Below, piece after piece: positions 25,661 to 34,875 of a stretch of 64,000 bases of DNA (positions within the stretch are counted from its first letter, which is position 1; every line of letters begins with the position of its first letter). Under the pieces are notes generated by a model. The model was not told the origin of the DNA. It searched no databases and worked only from the letters and a program-made list of their open reading frames with translations. This stretch comes from Noviluteimonas caseinilytica (GTDB lineage: Bacteria > Pseudomonadota > Gammaproteobacteria > Xanthomonadales > Xanthomonadaceae). Made by a program: the position numbers and the translations under genes. The DNA is taken from assembly GCF_018406605.1 (NCBI RefSeq), contig NZ_AP024545.1, positions 2,046,001 to 2,110,000 on the forward strand, in the 5' to 3' direction.

Positions 25661-26620
25661 ATGCGCACGACCATCGCCCCCGCCCTCCTCGCGCTCTGCA
25701 TCGCCGCCACGCTGCCCGCGTGCCGCAACGACACGCCGCAGGCGCTCGGCACGCTGGAATACGACCGCATCACGTTGCCGTCGCCGGCCGCGGAAAAGAT
25801 CGTCGCGATCGACGTGCGCGAAGGACAGCGCGTGAAAGCGGGTCAGTCCCTGCTGCGGCTGGAACTGGACCGCACGCGTTCGAGCACGGACGTGGCGCGC
25901 GCCGAAGCGCAACGCCAGCGCGCCTCGCTGCAGGAACTGGAAGCCGGCCCGCGCAGCGAACAGATCGCGCAGGCCCGCGCGCAACTGGTCGCCGCGCAGG
26001 CGGAGGAACGCCAGGCCCGCGACTACTACACGCGCGTGCGGCCGTTGGGTCGCCAGCAATTGATTGCCGCCGCGGAAGTCGAGCGCGCCCGCGCGTCCGT
26101 GGACAACGCCGCCGCCACCGCGCGCGCGCAGGCCGAAGCCTTGCGCGAACTCGAAGCCGGCACGCGCCGCGAACAGATCGCGCAGGGCGAAGCCGCGCTC
26201 GCCGCCTCCGAAGCGCAGGCCGCCGCGCAGCAGGTGACGCTCGACAAACTCACCGTCGTCGCGCCGCGCGATGCGCTCGTCGACAGCATTCCCTACAAGC
26301 TCGGCGACCAGGCGCCGGTGGGCCAGCCGCTCGCGATCCTGCTCGTCGGCGGTGCGCCGTATGCACGCGTGTACGTGCCGGAGACGATCCGCGCGAACGT
26401 GAAGGTCGGCGATGCCGCGCGCGTGTTCGTCGGCGGGCAGAAGGAATCGCGGCCCGGCACCGTGCGCATGATCCGCACCGAGCCCAGCTTCACCCCGTAC
26501 TACGCGTTGATCGGCAAGGACGCGGCGCGCCTGAGCTATGTCGCGGAGATCACGCTGACAAGCGGCGACGCCGCGTCGTTGCCGCCGGGCCTGCCGGTGC
26601 GCGTGGAGTTCGGGAAATGA
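25661..26620 (+). CDS. HlyD-family periplasmic adaptor lipoprotein
   Basis: A 319-residue membrane-fusion protein linking the inner-membrane ABC pump to an outer-membrane channel. A lipoprotein signal ends in LPAC, lipidated Cys at 21. A biotinyl-lipoyl-like half (VVAIDVREGQRVKAGQSLLRL in outline) is followed by a long coiled coil (about 75-200) with two similar stretches, ELEAGPRSEQIAQ and ELEAGTRREQIAQ, and a beta-barrel domain. It resembles YbhG. The start ATG at 25661 directly precedes the lipoprotein signal. Its stop overlaps the ATPase start (ATGA). Confidence 0.9.
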   Translation: MRTTIAPALLALCIAATLPACRNDTPQALGTLEYDRITLPSPAAEKIVAIDVREGQRVKAGQSLLRLELDRTRSSTDVARAEAQRQRASLQELEAGPRSEQIAQARAQLVAAQAEERQARDYYTRVRPLGRQQLIAAAEVERARASVDNAAATARAQAEALRELEAGTRREQIAQGEAALAASEAQAAAQQVTLDKLTVVAPRDALVDSIPYKLGDQAPVGQPLAILLVGGAPYARVYVPETIRANVKVGDAARVFVGGQKESRPGTVRMIRTEPSFTPYYALIGKDAARLSYVAEITLTSGDAASLPPGLPVRVEFGK

Positions 26621-27573
26621 GCAAGGACGACGACCTCGCGATCGTCGCGCACGGGCTGACCAAGCGCTTCGGCGACCTCACCGCGGTCGACCACGTCGAC
26701 CTCAGCGTGCCGAAGGCGAGCGTGTACGGCTTCCTCGGCCCCAACGGTTCGGGCAAGTCGACCACCATCCGCATGCTGTGCGGCCTGATGACGCCGACCG
26801 AAGGCGACATCGAAGTGCTGGGGCTGGAGATCCCCGCGCAGGCCGAAGCGCTGCGCCGCCGCATCGGCTACATGACGCAGAAGTTCTCCCTGTTCGACGA
26901 CCTCACCGTGCGCGAGAACCTGGAATTCCTCGCCGCCGTGCAGGACATCCCGAAGGCGAAGGCGCGCGTGCGCATCGACGAACTCGTGCAGCGCTACCAC
27001 TTCGAGGATCGGCAGAAGCAGCTCGCGGGCACGATGAGCGGCGGGCAGAAGCAGCGCCTCGCGCTGGCCGGTGCGGTGATCCATTCGCCGGAACTGCTGT
27101 TCCTCGACGAACCCACCAGCGCGGTGGATCCGGAATCGCGCCGCGACTTCTGGGAAAAGCTGTTCGAACTCGCCGACGGCGGCACCACGATCCTCGTTTC
27201 CACGCATTACATGGACGAAGCCGAACGCTGCCATCGTCTCGCGATCCTGGATCGCGGCGCGCTGGTTGCCGACGGCACGCCGGCCGAACTCACCGAAGCG
27301 CTCGCCGGCCGCACGCTCGCCGTGCATTCCAAGCAACCGCGCCGCACGCAGCGCGCGATCATCGCCGCGCCGGGCGTCATCAGCGCCGCGCAGGTGGGCA
27401 ACACCTTGCGCGTGCTCACCGAGGCCGGCGGCGATGCCATCACCCGCGTGCGCGAAGGCCTGGCGCAGGCCGGCCTGGACGCGACGGTCGAACCCGCCGA
27501 GGCGAACCTCGAAGACGTGTTCGTCGCCGCCACGCGCAAGCACGACGCCGCCACGCAGGAGGCCGCCGCATGA
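26617..27573 (+). CDS. ABC transporter ATP-binding protein (drug/lipid exporter, YbhF-like)
   Basis: A 318-residue ATPase. Walker A GPNGSGKST, Q-loop MTQKFSLF, signature MSGGQKQR, Walker B LLFLDEPTSAVDP and the H-loop STHYMDE are all intact. The C-terminal 90 residues form the extension common in ABC-2 type drug exporters. E. coli YbhF is a fusion of two such ATPases; here there is one, so it should act as a homodimer. Both ends overlap neighbours in ATGA, indicating tight coupling. Confidence 0.95.
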   Translation: MSKDDDLAIVAHGLTKRFGDLTAVDHVDLSVPKASVYGFLGPNGSGKSTTIRMLCGLMTPTEGDIEVLGLEIPAQAEALRRRIGYMTQKFSLFDDLTVRENLEFLAAVQDIPKAKARVRIDELVQRYHFEDRQKQLAGTMSGGQKQRLALAGAVIHSPELLFLDEPTSAVDPESRRDFWEKLFELADGGTTILVSTHYMDEAERCHRLAILDRGALVADGTPAELTEALAGRTLAVHSKQPRRTQRAIIAAPGVISAAQVGNTLRVLTEAGGDAITRVREGLAQAGLDATVEPAEANLEDVFVAATRKHDAATQEAAA

Positions 27574-28658
27574 GCGCGCGCCGCCTGTTCGCGATCATGC
27601 AGAAGGAATTGCGGCAGATGCGCCGCGACCGCATCACGCTGGCGATGATCGTCGGCATCCCGGTGATGCAGCTGGTGCTGTTCGGCTACGCGATCAACTT
27701 CAACCTGCGCGACCTGGAAACCGCGGTATCGGACCAGGCTTCGACCGCGGGCTCGCGCGCGTTGGTGATGGACATGGTGAACACCGGCGTGATCCACCCG
27801 GTGAAGGACGCAAGCAGCCCGCAGGAACTGATGACGATGCTGCGGCGTGGCGAGATCAGCGTGGGCATCGTGATCCCCTCGGATTTCGAACGCCGCCGCA
27901 TCGATGGCCGCGAAGCGGTGCAGGTGCTGGTGGACGGCGCCGATTCGGCGGTGCAGGGCGCGGCCGCGCAGCTCTCGCAGGTGCCGATCGACAGTGCGTC
28001 CACGGTGAAGCTGAAGCCGTCGCAGATCAACGTGGTCGGTTTCTACAACCCGGAGCGGCGCTCGGCGATCAACATCGTGCCAGGCCTGATCGGGATCATC
28101 CTGACGATGACCATGGTGATGTTCACCGCGGTCGCGATCGTGCGCGAACGCGAGCGCGGGAACATGGAGTTGCTGATCGCAACCCCCGTGAGCCGCAGCG
28201 AACTGATGATCGGCAAGGTGTTGCCGTTCGCGGGCATCGGCCTGATCCAGACGACGCTGGTGTTGCTGCTGGGCGCGTGGCTGTTCGAAGTGCCGATCCG
28301 CGGAAGCTTGCTGGACGTCTACTTCGCGGCCGTGCTGCTGATCCTCGCCAACCTGTCGCTGGGCCTGATGATTTCCACCAAGGCGCAGTCGCAGTTCCAG
28401 GCGATGCAGATGACGTTCTTCGTGTTCCTGCCGTCGATCCTGCTGTCGGGTTTCATGTTCCCGTTCGCGGGCATGCCGAAGCTCATCCAGTGGATCGCCG
28501 AAGTGCTGCCGCTGACGCACTTCCTGCGGATGATCCGCGGCGTGATGCTGCGCGGCGCGACGCTGGGGGATTTGTGGCCGGAGGTGCTGGCGTTGCTGGC
28601 CTTCACCGCCGTGATGATGACGGCGGCGATCCTGCGCTTCAGCAAGCGCCTGGATTAA
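27570..28658 (+). CDS. ABC-2 type permease (YbhS/YbhR-like)
   Basis: A 362-residue permease with one N-terminal membrane helix (MIVGIPVMQLVLFGYAI), a periplasmic domain about 45-165, and five C-terminal helices from about 170 on; the ERERGNMELL motif of ABC-2 exporters is present. E. coli uses two permeases (YbhS, YbhR); only one is found here, so a homodimer is expected. The stop codon overlaps the stop of convergent miaB, with no terminator between them. Confidence 0.94.
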   Translation: MSARRLFAIMQKELRQMRRDRITLAMIVGIPVMQLVLFGYAINFNLRDLETAVSDQASTAGSRALVMDMVNTGVIHPVKDASSPQELMTMLRRGEISVGIVIPSDFERRRIDGREAVQVLVDGADSAVQGAAAQLSQVPIDSASTVKLKPSQINVVGFYNPERRSAINIVPGLIGIILTMTMVMFTAVAIVRERERGNMELLIATPVSRSELMIGKVLPFAGIGLIQTTLVLLLGAWLFEVPIRGSLLDVYFAAVLLILANLSLGLMISTKAQSQFQAMQMTFFVFLPSILLSGFMFPFAGMPKLIQWIAEVLPLTHFLRMIRGVMLRGATLGDLWPEVLALLAFTAVMMTAAILRFSKRLD

Positions 28659-30052
28659 ACGACCACGCGCCCGCGCAGCGAGTTCGAGAACGCTTCGGTG
28701 ATCTGCACGTCGACGAACTGGCCGATCAGGCGCGCGGGCGCGGCGAAGTTCACCGACCGCATGTTCTCGGTCTTGCCGGTCAGTTCGTTCGGGTCTTTCT
28801 TCGACGGGCCCTCGACCAGCACCCGCTGCACCGTGCCCACCATCGCCTGCGAAATCGTGGCCGCATGCGCGTTGATGTGCGCCTGCAGGCGTTCGAGGCG
28901 TGCGTGTTTTTCCGCGGACGTCGTGTCGTCCTGCAGGTCCGCGGCCGGCGTGCCGGGGCGGCGCGAATAGATGAAGGAGAACGACTGGTCGAAGCCGACG
29001 TCCTCGATCAGCTTCATCGTCTTCTCGAAGTCCGCATCCGTCTCGCCGGGGAAGCCGACGATGAAATCCGACGAGATCGAAATGTCCGGGCGCACCGCGC
29101 GCAGCTTGCGGATCTTCGACTTGAACTCCAGCGCCGTGTAGCCGCGCTTCATCGCCGACAGCACGCGGTCGCTGCCGGCCTGCACGGGCAGGTGCAGGTA
29201 GTTGGCGAGCTGCGGGACGTCGCGATACGCCTCGACCAGCGAATCGGAGAACTCCAGCGGATGCGAGGTGGTGAAGCGGATGCGGCCGATGCCGTCGATT
29301 TCAGCGATCGCGCGGATCAGCAGCGCGAGGTCCGCCACGCCTTCATCGGCATGGTCGCCATCGCCCAGCGGGCCGCGATACGCGTTGACGTTCTGGCCGA
29401 GCAGGTTGACCTCGCGCACGCCCTGCGCGGCGAGCTGCGCGACTTCCACCAGCACGTCCTCGAACGGACGGCTGACTTCTTCGCCGCGCGTGTAGGGCAC
29501 GACGCAGAACGCGCAGTACTTCGAGCAGCCTTCCATGATCGAGACGAAGGCGCTGGGGCCTTCGGCGCGCGGCTCGGGCAGGCGATCGAACTTCTCGATC
29601 TCCGGGAAGCTGATGTCGATCTGCGGCAGGCCGGTGGCGCGGCGCTCGCGCAGCAGCTCGGGCAGGCGGTGCAGCGTCTGCGGGCCGAACACCAGGTCCA
29701 CGTACGGCGCGCGCTTCACGATGGCGGCGCCTTCCTGCGAGGCCACGCAGCCGCCGACGCCGATCAGCACGGGCTTGCCGTCCTTCTTCAGCGCCTTCCA
29801 CCGGCCCAGCTGGCTGAAGACTTTTTCCTGCGCCTTCTCGCGGATGGAGCACGTGTTGACCAGGACGACGTCCGCGTCCTCGACGTTGTCGGTGAGCTCC
29901 AGGCCTTCGCTGGCGGCGAGGACGTCGGCCATGCGGGCCGAGTCGTACTCGTTCATCTGGCACCCGTGGGTCTTGATGAAGAGCTTGCCGCGGGGGGCAG
30001 GGCGGGGGTCGGCGGCGACGGGCGCCGTCTCGAGGACAGTCAGTTCGGTCAT
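28655..30052 (-). CDS. miaB: tRNA-2-methylthio-N6-dimethylallyladenosine synthase MiaB
   Basis: A 465-residue radical-SAM methylthiotransferase that modifies A37 of tRNAs reading UNN codons. The N-terminal UPF0004 domain supplies Cys31, Cys68 and Cys102 for the auxiliary Fe-S cluster; the radical-SAM cluster motif is Cys176, Cys180 and Cys183 (CSKYCAFC). A TRAM domain fills the last 70 residues. It reads convergently into the ABC permease gene and the TAA stops overlap on opposite strands. It diverges from the lytic transglycosylase gene. In many genomes phoH follows miaB; here the ABC export operon separates them. Confidence 0.96.
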   Translation of the reverse strand: MTELTVLETAPVAADPRPAPRGKLFIKTHGCQMNEYDSARMADVLAASEGLELTDNVEDADVVLVNTCSIREKAQEKVFSQLGRWKALKKDGKPVLIGVGGCVASQEGAAIVKRAPYVDLVFGPQTLHRLPELLRERRATGLPQIDISFPEIEKFDRLPEPRAEGPSAFVSIMEGCSKYCAFCVVPYTRGEEVSRPFEDVLVEVAQLAAQGVREVNLLGQNVNAYRGPLGDGDHADEGVADLALLIRAIAEIDGIGRIRFTTSHPLEFSDSLVEAYRDVPQLANYLHLPVQAGSDRVLSAMKRGYTALEFKSKIRKLRAVRPDISISSDFIVGFPGETDADFEKTMKLIEDVGFDQSFSFIYSRRPGTPAADLQDDTTSAEKHARLERLQAHINAHAATISQAMVGTVQRVLVEGPSKKDPNELTGKTENMRSVNFAAPARLIGQFVDVQITEAFSNSLRGRVVV

Positions 30053-30234
30053 GGGTCTGGTCCGGGTGGGCGGCGGTGAATCCGCGCCGGGGTGTGAAGG
30101 CGCGGGAGTCTACCGCGGCCGGATCGTGACGGGGTCCGCGTTCACTGAAATCAACCGGCCGTTCATAGGAATCAAGGACTTGTCAAACCTCATGATTGAG
30201 AGGACGATCCCGCGCCATGACTAGGGGAAGGGGC

Positions 30235-31164
30235 ATGGGGAAAGTCCTCGGGGCCATCGTCGTCGGCGCGCTCGCGCTGGGCGCGATGCCGGCCTTCGCG
30301 GGCACCCTGTATCGCTGCGACGGCGCCGACGGCGCGCGCAGCTACGTCAGCAAGCGCGTCCCCGGCGCGAAGTGCACCGTCATCAGTTATTCGCCGAAGG
30401 CCGCGCGCGCCACCGGGCCCGCGCCGTCCCTGCATGTCGGCAGCACCACCACCGCAAGCAACGTCGCCGGCACGCCGGTCACCGCCAGCCTCCCGGCCGC
30501 GCCCGCCGCCACGGAAATCGCGCCGCCGCCCGCACCCGTCGCCACCCGCCCGTACCAGGCGCCGCGCCTCGTGCAGGGCCAGGTCTATTCGTACATCCAG
30601 GATGGCGTGCGCCACTACACCAGCAAGGCGCCGAAGGGCGTGGCCGGTGCGTCGGCGGTCCGCACCATCAAGTACAGCTTCATGGAAACCTGCTATGCCT
30701 GCGGTGCGCGCCCGGGCGTCAACTTCAATACGTTGCGCCTCAACACCAACGCGTATTCGGCGGAAATCGCGGCGGCCGCCAAGCAGCACGGCGTCGACGA
30801 AGCCATCGTGCGCGCGATCATCCATGCCGAATCCGCCTTCAATCCCAATGCGCTGTCGCGCGTGGGCGCGCAGGGCCTGATGCAGCTGATGCCGGCCACC
30901 GCGCGTCGCTTCGGCGTGGGCAATGCCTTCGACGCCAACCAGAACATCGCCGGCGGCGTGCAGTACCTCGCCTGGCTCATCAAGCGCTTCCACGGCGACC
31001 TCAGCCTGGTCGCGGCCGGTTACAACGCCGGCGAAGGCGCGGTCGACAAGTACCGGGGCGTCCCGCCGTACAGCGAAACCCGCCGCTACGTCGAGCGCGT
31101 GGCCCTGCTGGCCGAGCGCTACCGCGGCGCCATCGCGGGCCCGGCGGCCGTCGCCGCCAAGTAA
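30235..31164 (+). CDS. Exported lytic transglycosylase (Slt-type) with DUF4124-like N-terminus
   Basis: A 309-residue periplasmic peptidoglycan hydrolase. Signal peptide 1-22 (ending AFA), a short DUF4124-like segment (LYRCDGADG...), an Ala/Pro/Thr-rich linker about 67-107, then the transglycosylase fold with the catalytic Glu199 in HAESAFNP, GLMQLMPATA and AAGYNAGEGAV. Such enzymes cleave glycan strands to 1,6-anhydro products. I chose the third possible start (30235), which has AGGGGA 6 bases upstream and gives a clean signal peptide; a TTG at 30196 and an ATG at 30217 are in frame but add basic residues. Confidence 0.88.
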   Translation: MGKVLGAIVVGALALGAMPAFAGTLYRCDGADGARSYVSKRVPGAKCTVISYSPKAARATGPAPSLHVGSTTTASNVAGTPVTASLPAAPAATEIAPPPAPVATRPYQAPRLVQGQVYSYIQDGVRHYTSKAPKGVAGASAVRTIKYSFMETCYACGARPGVNFNTLRLNTNAYSAEIAAAAKQHGVDEAIVRAIIHAESAFNPNALSRVGAQGLMQLMPATARRFGVGNAFDANQNIAGGVQYLAWLIKRFHGDLSLVAAGYNAGEGAVDKYRGVPPYSETRRYVERVALLAERYRGAIAGPAAVAAK

Positions 31165-31233
31165 TCCGGCGTCGCCGGACTGCGGCAGAGTTCTGCCCAC
31201 GGCACAAATCCGCCGCCCGGACCCACGCTCGGA

Positions 31234-31263
31234 TTGTCGGCCGATTAAGCGTTCCGTTACACT
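31234..31263 (+). promoter_or_regulatory. Probable sigma-70 promoter of petABC
   Basis: TTGTCG (31234-31239) and TACACT (31258-31263) are separated by 18 bases, 84 bases upstream of the petA ATG. The same pair with the same spacing occurs before tRNA-Val at 58651-58680, which raises confidence in both. Confidence 0.6.
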
Positions 31264-31347
31264 TCGCCGTCTTTGCGGCCTGTCCCACGCGCGTCCCTGC
31301 GCCAGGCAAGCCGTGCATCGCATCAGCGTCTTAAAGCGGAGTGCCGG

Positions 31348-31989
31348 ATGTCCAACGTTGGGTCAGGGGTCAACGATCCCGCTCATGTCCATGACGGTGA
31401 ACCCGTCAATCTGAGCCGTCGCCGGTTCCTGACCGCCACCACCGCGGTGGTCGGTGCGGTCGGTGTCGGCGTCGCGGCCGTGCCTTTCATCAAGTCCTGG
31501 AATCCCAGCGCCCGCGCGAAGCTCGCCGGTGCGCCGATCACCGCGGACATCAGCGCGCTCGCCGAAGGCACGCGCATGGTGCTCGAGTGGCGCGGGCAGC
31601 CGATCTGGATCGTCAAGCGCACCAAGCAGATGCTCGAGATCCTGCCGACGCTCGATCCGCGCCTGCGCGATCCCAAGTCGGACAACCTCGACCAGCAGCC
31701 CGCCTACGCGCGCAACGAACTGCGCTCGATCAAGCCGGAGATCTCCGTGCTGGTCGGCCTGTGCACGCACCTGGGCTGCTCGCCGGAAATGAAGGCCGAG
31801 ATCAAGCCCGAACCGTTCGACCCGCAGTGGAAGGGCGGCTACTTCTGCCCCTGCCACAAGTCGCGCTTCGACATGGCCGGCCGCGTGTTCGACGGCGTCC
31901 CGGCGCCGATCAACCTGCTGGTCCCGCCGCACCACTTCGAGGGTGACAACGCCATCGTCATCGGCGTCGATCCGACGGGGAAGGCATAA
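31348..31989 (+). CDS. petA: Ubiquinol-cytochrome c reductase Rieske iron-sulfur subunit
   Basis: A 213-residue subunit of the bc1 complex (respiratory complex III). A twin-arginine signal SRRRFL (23-28) leads a membrane anchor to about 47. The 2Fe-2S ligands are Cys139 and His141 (CTHLGC) and Cys167 and His170 (CPCHKS); Cys144 and Cys169 can form the usual disulfide. GGAG is 6 bases before the ATG at 31348. petB starts 3 bases after the stop. Confidence 0.97.
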   Translation: MSNVGSGVNDPAHVHDGEPVNLSRRRFLTATTAVVGAVGVGVAAVPFIKSWNPSARAKLAGAPITADISALAEGTRMVLEWRGQPIWIVKRTKQMLEILPTLDPRLRDPKSDNLDQQPAYARNELRSIKPEISVLVGLCTHLGCSPEMKAEIKPEPFDPQWKGGYFCPCHKSRFDMAGRVFDGVPAPINLLVPPHHFEGDNAIVIGVDPTGKA

Positions 31990-31992
31990 GCC

Positions 31993-33267
31993 ATGGCCAA
32001 CTTCCTTGCCCGCACTTCCAAGAACATGATGGATTGGGTCAATGCGCGCGCGCCGGCGATGATGCCGGTGTACCGCAAGCACATGTCCGAGTACTACGCG
32101 CCGAAGAACTTCAACGTCTGGTACTACTTCGGTTCGCTGGCGCTGGTCATCCTGGTCAACCAGATCCTGACCGGCATCTTCCTGACGATGCACTTCAAGC
32201 CGTCCGCGGCGGAAGCGTTCTCGTCGGTCGAATACATCATGCGCGACGTCGAATGGGGCTGGCTGATCCGGTACATGCACTCCACCGGCGCCTCGCTGTT
32301 CTTCATCTGCGTCTACCTGCACATGTTCCGCGGCCTGATGTACGGCTCGTACCAGAAGCCGCGCGAGCTCGTGTGGCTGATCGGCATGGTGCTGTACCTG
32401 GTGCTGATGGCCGAAGCCTTCATGGGCTACGTGCTGCCGTGGGGCCAGATGTCGTTCTGGGGCGCGAAGGTGATCATTTCGCTCTTCGGCGCCATCCCGG
32501 TCATCGGCAACGGCCTGACCGAATGGATCATGGGCGACTACCTGCCCGGCGACGCCACGCTCAACCGCTTCTTCGCGCTGCACGTCATCGCGTTGCCGCT
32601 GGTGCTGCTGCTGCTCGTCGTGCTGCACCTGGGCGCGCTGCACGAAGTCGGGTCCAACAACCCGGACGGCGTGGACATCAAAAAGGGCCCGAAGGGCAAC
32701 CGCTGGTCCACCACCGCGCCGGCCGACGGCATCCCGTTCCACCCGTACTACACGGTGGGCAAGGACCTGTTCGGCGTCGCGTTCTTCCTGATCCTGGCGG
32801 CCTTCATCATCTTCTTCGCGCCGACGTTCGGCGGCTGGTTCCTGGAGCACGACAACTTCACCGAGGCCAACCGCCTGGTGACGCCGGAGCACATCAAGCC
32901 GGTGTGGTACTTCACGCCGTACTACGCGATGTTGCGCGTCATCCCGTCGTTCTTCGCGATCAAGCTGTGGGGCGTGCTGGTGATGTTCGCGGCGATCGCG
33001 GTGCTGTTCCTGGTGCCGTGGCTCGACAAGTCGCCGGTCAAGTCCTATCGCTACCGCGGCCTGCTGTCGTGGGCGATGCTGATCATGTTCGCGATCAGCT
33101 TCGTGTGGCTGGGCAAGATCGGCGCGGGTCCGGGCACGGATCCGGTCGAGACGATCATCGGCCGCGTGCTGACCTTCCTGTACTTCGTGTTCTTCATCAC
33201 CATGCCGATCTGGACCAAGCTCGACAGGACCAAGCCGGTGCCGGAACGAGTGACGATGCATGACTAA
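31993..33267 (+). CDS. petB: Cytochrome b subunit of the bc1 complex
   Basis: A 424-residue inner-membrane cytochrome b with eight helices expected. Heme-ligand histidines are seen in YMHSTGASLFF and the YLHMFRGLMYGS region, and in the second pair around FALHVIALP and VVLHLGALHEVG. The Qo-site motif is conserved (PEHIKPVWYFTPYYAML). The last 8 bases overlap petC, so the two are translated together. It passes electrons from ubiquinol to the Rieske centre and back to the Qi site. Confidence 0.97.
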   Translation: MANFLARTSKNMMDWVNARAPAMMPVYRKHMSEYYAPKNFNVWYYFGSLALVILVNQILTGIFLTMHFKPSAAEAFSSVEYIMRDVEWGWLIRYMHSTGASLFFICVYLHMFRGLMYGSYQKPRELVWLIGMVLYLVLMAEAFMGYVLPWGQMSFWGAKVIISLFGAIPVIGNGLTEWIMGDYLPGDATLNRFFALHVIALPLVLLLLVVLHLGALHEVGSNNPDGVDIKKGPKGNRWSTTAPADGIPFHPYYTVGKDLFGVAFFLILAAFIIFFAPTFGGWFLEHDNFTEANRLVTPEHIKPVWYFTPYYAMLRVIPSFFAIKLWGVLVMFAAIAVLFLVPWLDKSPVKSYRYRGLLSWAMLIMFAISFVWLGKIGAGPGTDPVETIIGRVLTFLYFVFFITMPIWTKLDRTKPVPERVTMHD

Positions 33268-34000
33268 GACGCTCTCCCGCCTGGCCGCCTTCGCGGCGGG
33301 CCTGCTGCTCGCCGGCGCCGCCTTCGCTTCCGAGGAAGGCAACCTGCAGTCGGCCGGCGCGCGCCTGGACGACCGCGCCTCGCTGCAACGCGGCGCGCAG
33401 CTGTACATCAACTACTGCAGCGGCTGCCATTCGCTGAAGTACCTGCGTTACTCGCGCATGGCCGAAGACCTCGGCCTGAGCGAGGACGAGGTGATGGACA
33501 ACCTCAACATCAGCGGCGTGAAGTTCGGCGAGACCATCGGCACGGCGATGACGCCGGAGCATGCCAAGGACGCCTTCGGCAAGATGCCGCCGGACCTGTC
33601 CCTGATCGCGCGCGTCCGTGGCAACGACTGGATCTACACGTACCTCAAGTCGTTCTACCTCGACGAAACGCGCCCGGTGGGCTGGAACAACACCGTGTTC
33701 CCGAACGCCTCGATGCCGAACCCGCTGTGGCAGATGCAGGGCCTGCAGCACGGCGTGATGGGCGCGAAGGACGCCAACGGCGAAGCGCACGTCGAGCGCC
33801 TGGCGCTCACGCAGCCCGGCGCGCAGAACGCCGAGCAGTTCGACCAGACGGTGCGCGACATCACCGCGTTCCTCGAATACGCCGGCGAGCCGGCCTCCCT
33901 CAAGCGCCAGGGCATGGGCGTGTGGGTGATCCTGTTCCTGGCCGCGTTCACGTTCCTCACCTGGCTCCTCAAGAAGGAATACTGGAAGGACGTGCACTGA
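33260..34000 (+). CDS. petC: Cytochrome c1 subunit of the bc1 complex
   Basis: A 246-residue cytochrome c1. Signal peptide 1-23 (ending AFA), heme-binding CSGCH with Cys53, Cys56 and His57, and a C-terminal membrane anchor (GVWVILFLAAFTFLTWLL) ending in a short cytoplasmic tail. The distal methionine is probably in GTAMTPEHAKDAFGKMPPD or a nearby segment. Its ATG overlaps the 3' end of petB. It completes petABC and transfers electrons to soluble or membrane cytochromes c. Confidence 0.96.
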   Translation: MTKTLSRLAAFAAGLLLAGAAFASEEGNLQSAGARLDDRASLQRGAQLYINYCSGCHSLKYLRYSRMAEDLGLSEDEVMDNLNISGVKFGETIGTAMTPEHAKDAFGKMPPDLSLIARVRGNDWIYTYLKSFYLDETRPVGWNNTVFPNASMPNPLWQMQGLQHGVMGAKDANGEAHVERLALTQPGAQNAEQFDQTVRDITAFLEYAGEPASLKRQGMGVWVILFLAAFTFLTWLLKKEYWKDVH

Positions 34001-34211
34001 GATCGACCCCATGGCGCCCGGGTTTCGCACCCGGACGCCACGCGGGAAGGGGCGTCCGGCACCCGGACCACCCCGGGGGTGGCGACATTTCGCGGAATGA
34101 ACGCTAGGCTCGGGGGCCGGTGACCGTCCGCAAGGGGTGGATGGCGCCTTCCGGCAGGGCCCGCATCGACGGGTCCGCAGCCGGCGCTACCGATCGATGG
34201 AGAGATCGATG

Positions 34212-34847
34212 ATGGCCGCGAGCCCGCGTATGCGTAATGCCCTGACGTTGTTCTCGTCGACCGACGACGTGCTCTGCCACCGCGTGCGCCTGGTGCTGGC
34301 CGCCAAGGGCGTCACGTACGACCTGATCCCGGTCGATCCGCAGAACCCGCCCGAAGACCTGATCGACCTCAACCCGTACCACTCCGTGCCGACCCTGGTC
34401 GAGCGCGAACTCGTGCTGTACGCGGCCTCCGTCGTCACCGAATACCTCGACGAGCGCTACCCGCATCCGCCGCTGATGCCGGTCGACCCGCTCTCGCGCG
34501 CCCGCCTGCGCCTGGCGATGCTGCGCCTGGAACACGACTGGGTGCCGCAGGTCCAGGCCATCCAGCTCGGCAACCGCCAGCAGGCCGAGGCCGGCCGCAA
34601 GCGCCTGAAGGAACTGCTCACCGCCTCGGTGCCGCTGTTCAAGGCCAGCAAGTTCTTCCTGAACCCGGAAATGAGCCTCGCCGACTGCGCGATGGCCCCG
34701 ATCATCTGGCGCCTGAATTCCCTCGACATCCCGCTGCCGAAGGACGGCAAGGTCATCGAGGACTACGGCAACCGGATCTTCCGCAACCCCGGTTTCATGC
34801 GCAGCCTCACCGACCAGGAAAAGAAGTTGCGCGACATCCCTGCGTGA
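34212..34847 (+). CDS. sspA: Stringent starvation protein A (GST-fold)
   Basis: A 211-residue protein with the glutathione-S-transferase fold but without transferase activity in E. coli, where it binds RNA polymerase during stress. N-terminal landmarks are LFSSTDDVLCHRVRLVLAAKGV and YHSVPTLVERELVLYAASVVTEYLDE in outline. Of two adjacent ATGs (34209, 34212) the second lies 7 bases after GGAGAG and gives the usual MAAS start. It follows petABC by 211 bases, which hold hairpins at 34017-34033 and near 34069-34084 but no clear terminator. Confidence 0.95.
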   Translation: MAASPRMRNALTLFSSTDDVLCHRVRLVLAAKGVTYDLIPVDPQNPPEDLIDLNPYHSVPTLVERELVLYAASVVTEYLDERYPHPPLMPVDPLSRARLRLAMLRLEHDWVPQVQAIQLGNRQQAEAGRKRLKELLTASVPLFKASKFFLNPEMSLADCAMAPIIWRLNSLDIPLPKDGKVIEDYGNRIFRNPGFMRSLTDQEKKLRDIPA

Positions 34848-34863
34848 TGCACGGGACGGGCGC

Positions 34864-34869
34864 TAGACT
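34864..34869 (+). promoter_or_regulatory. Possible -10 box for sspB
   Basis: TAGACT matches the sigma-70 -10 hexamer at four positions and lies only 6 bases before the first sspB ATG. No -35 element stands at the right distance. If used, the mRNA would be leaderless or start at the inner ATG at 34912. Confidence 0.3.
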
Positions 34870-34875
34870 TCCGGC

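Noticed and set aside
25661..28658. Export operon as a type I protein secretion system
   Set aside because: The permease is of the separate ABC-2 type, not fused to the ATPase, and no RTX or other substrate gene is next to it.
30053..30234. Clear promoter for the lytic transglycosylase
   Set aside because: TTGTCA at 30180-30185 could be a -35 box, but the hexamer 17 bases further on is a poor -10, so I did not list it.
34001..34211. Small gene or terminator between petC and sspA
   Set aside because: Open frames there are short with no ribosome binding site, and the hairpins lack T tracts.
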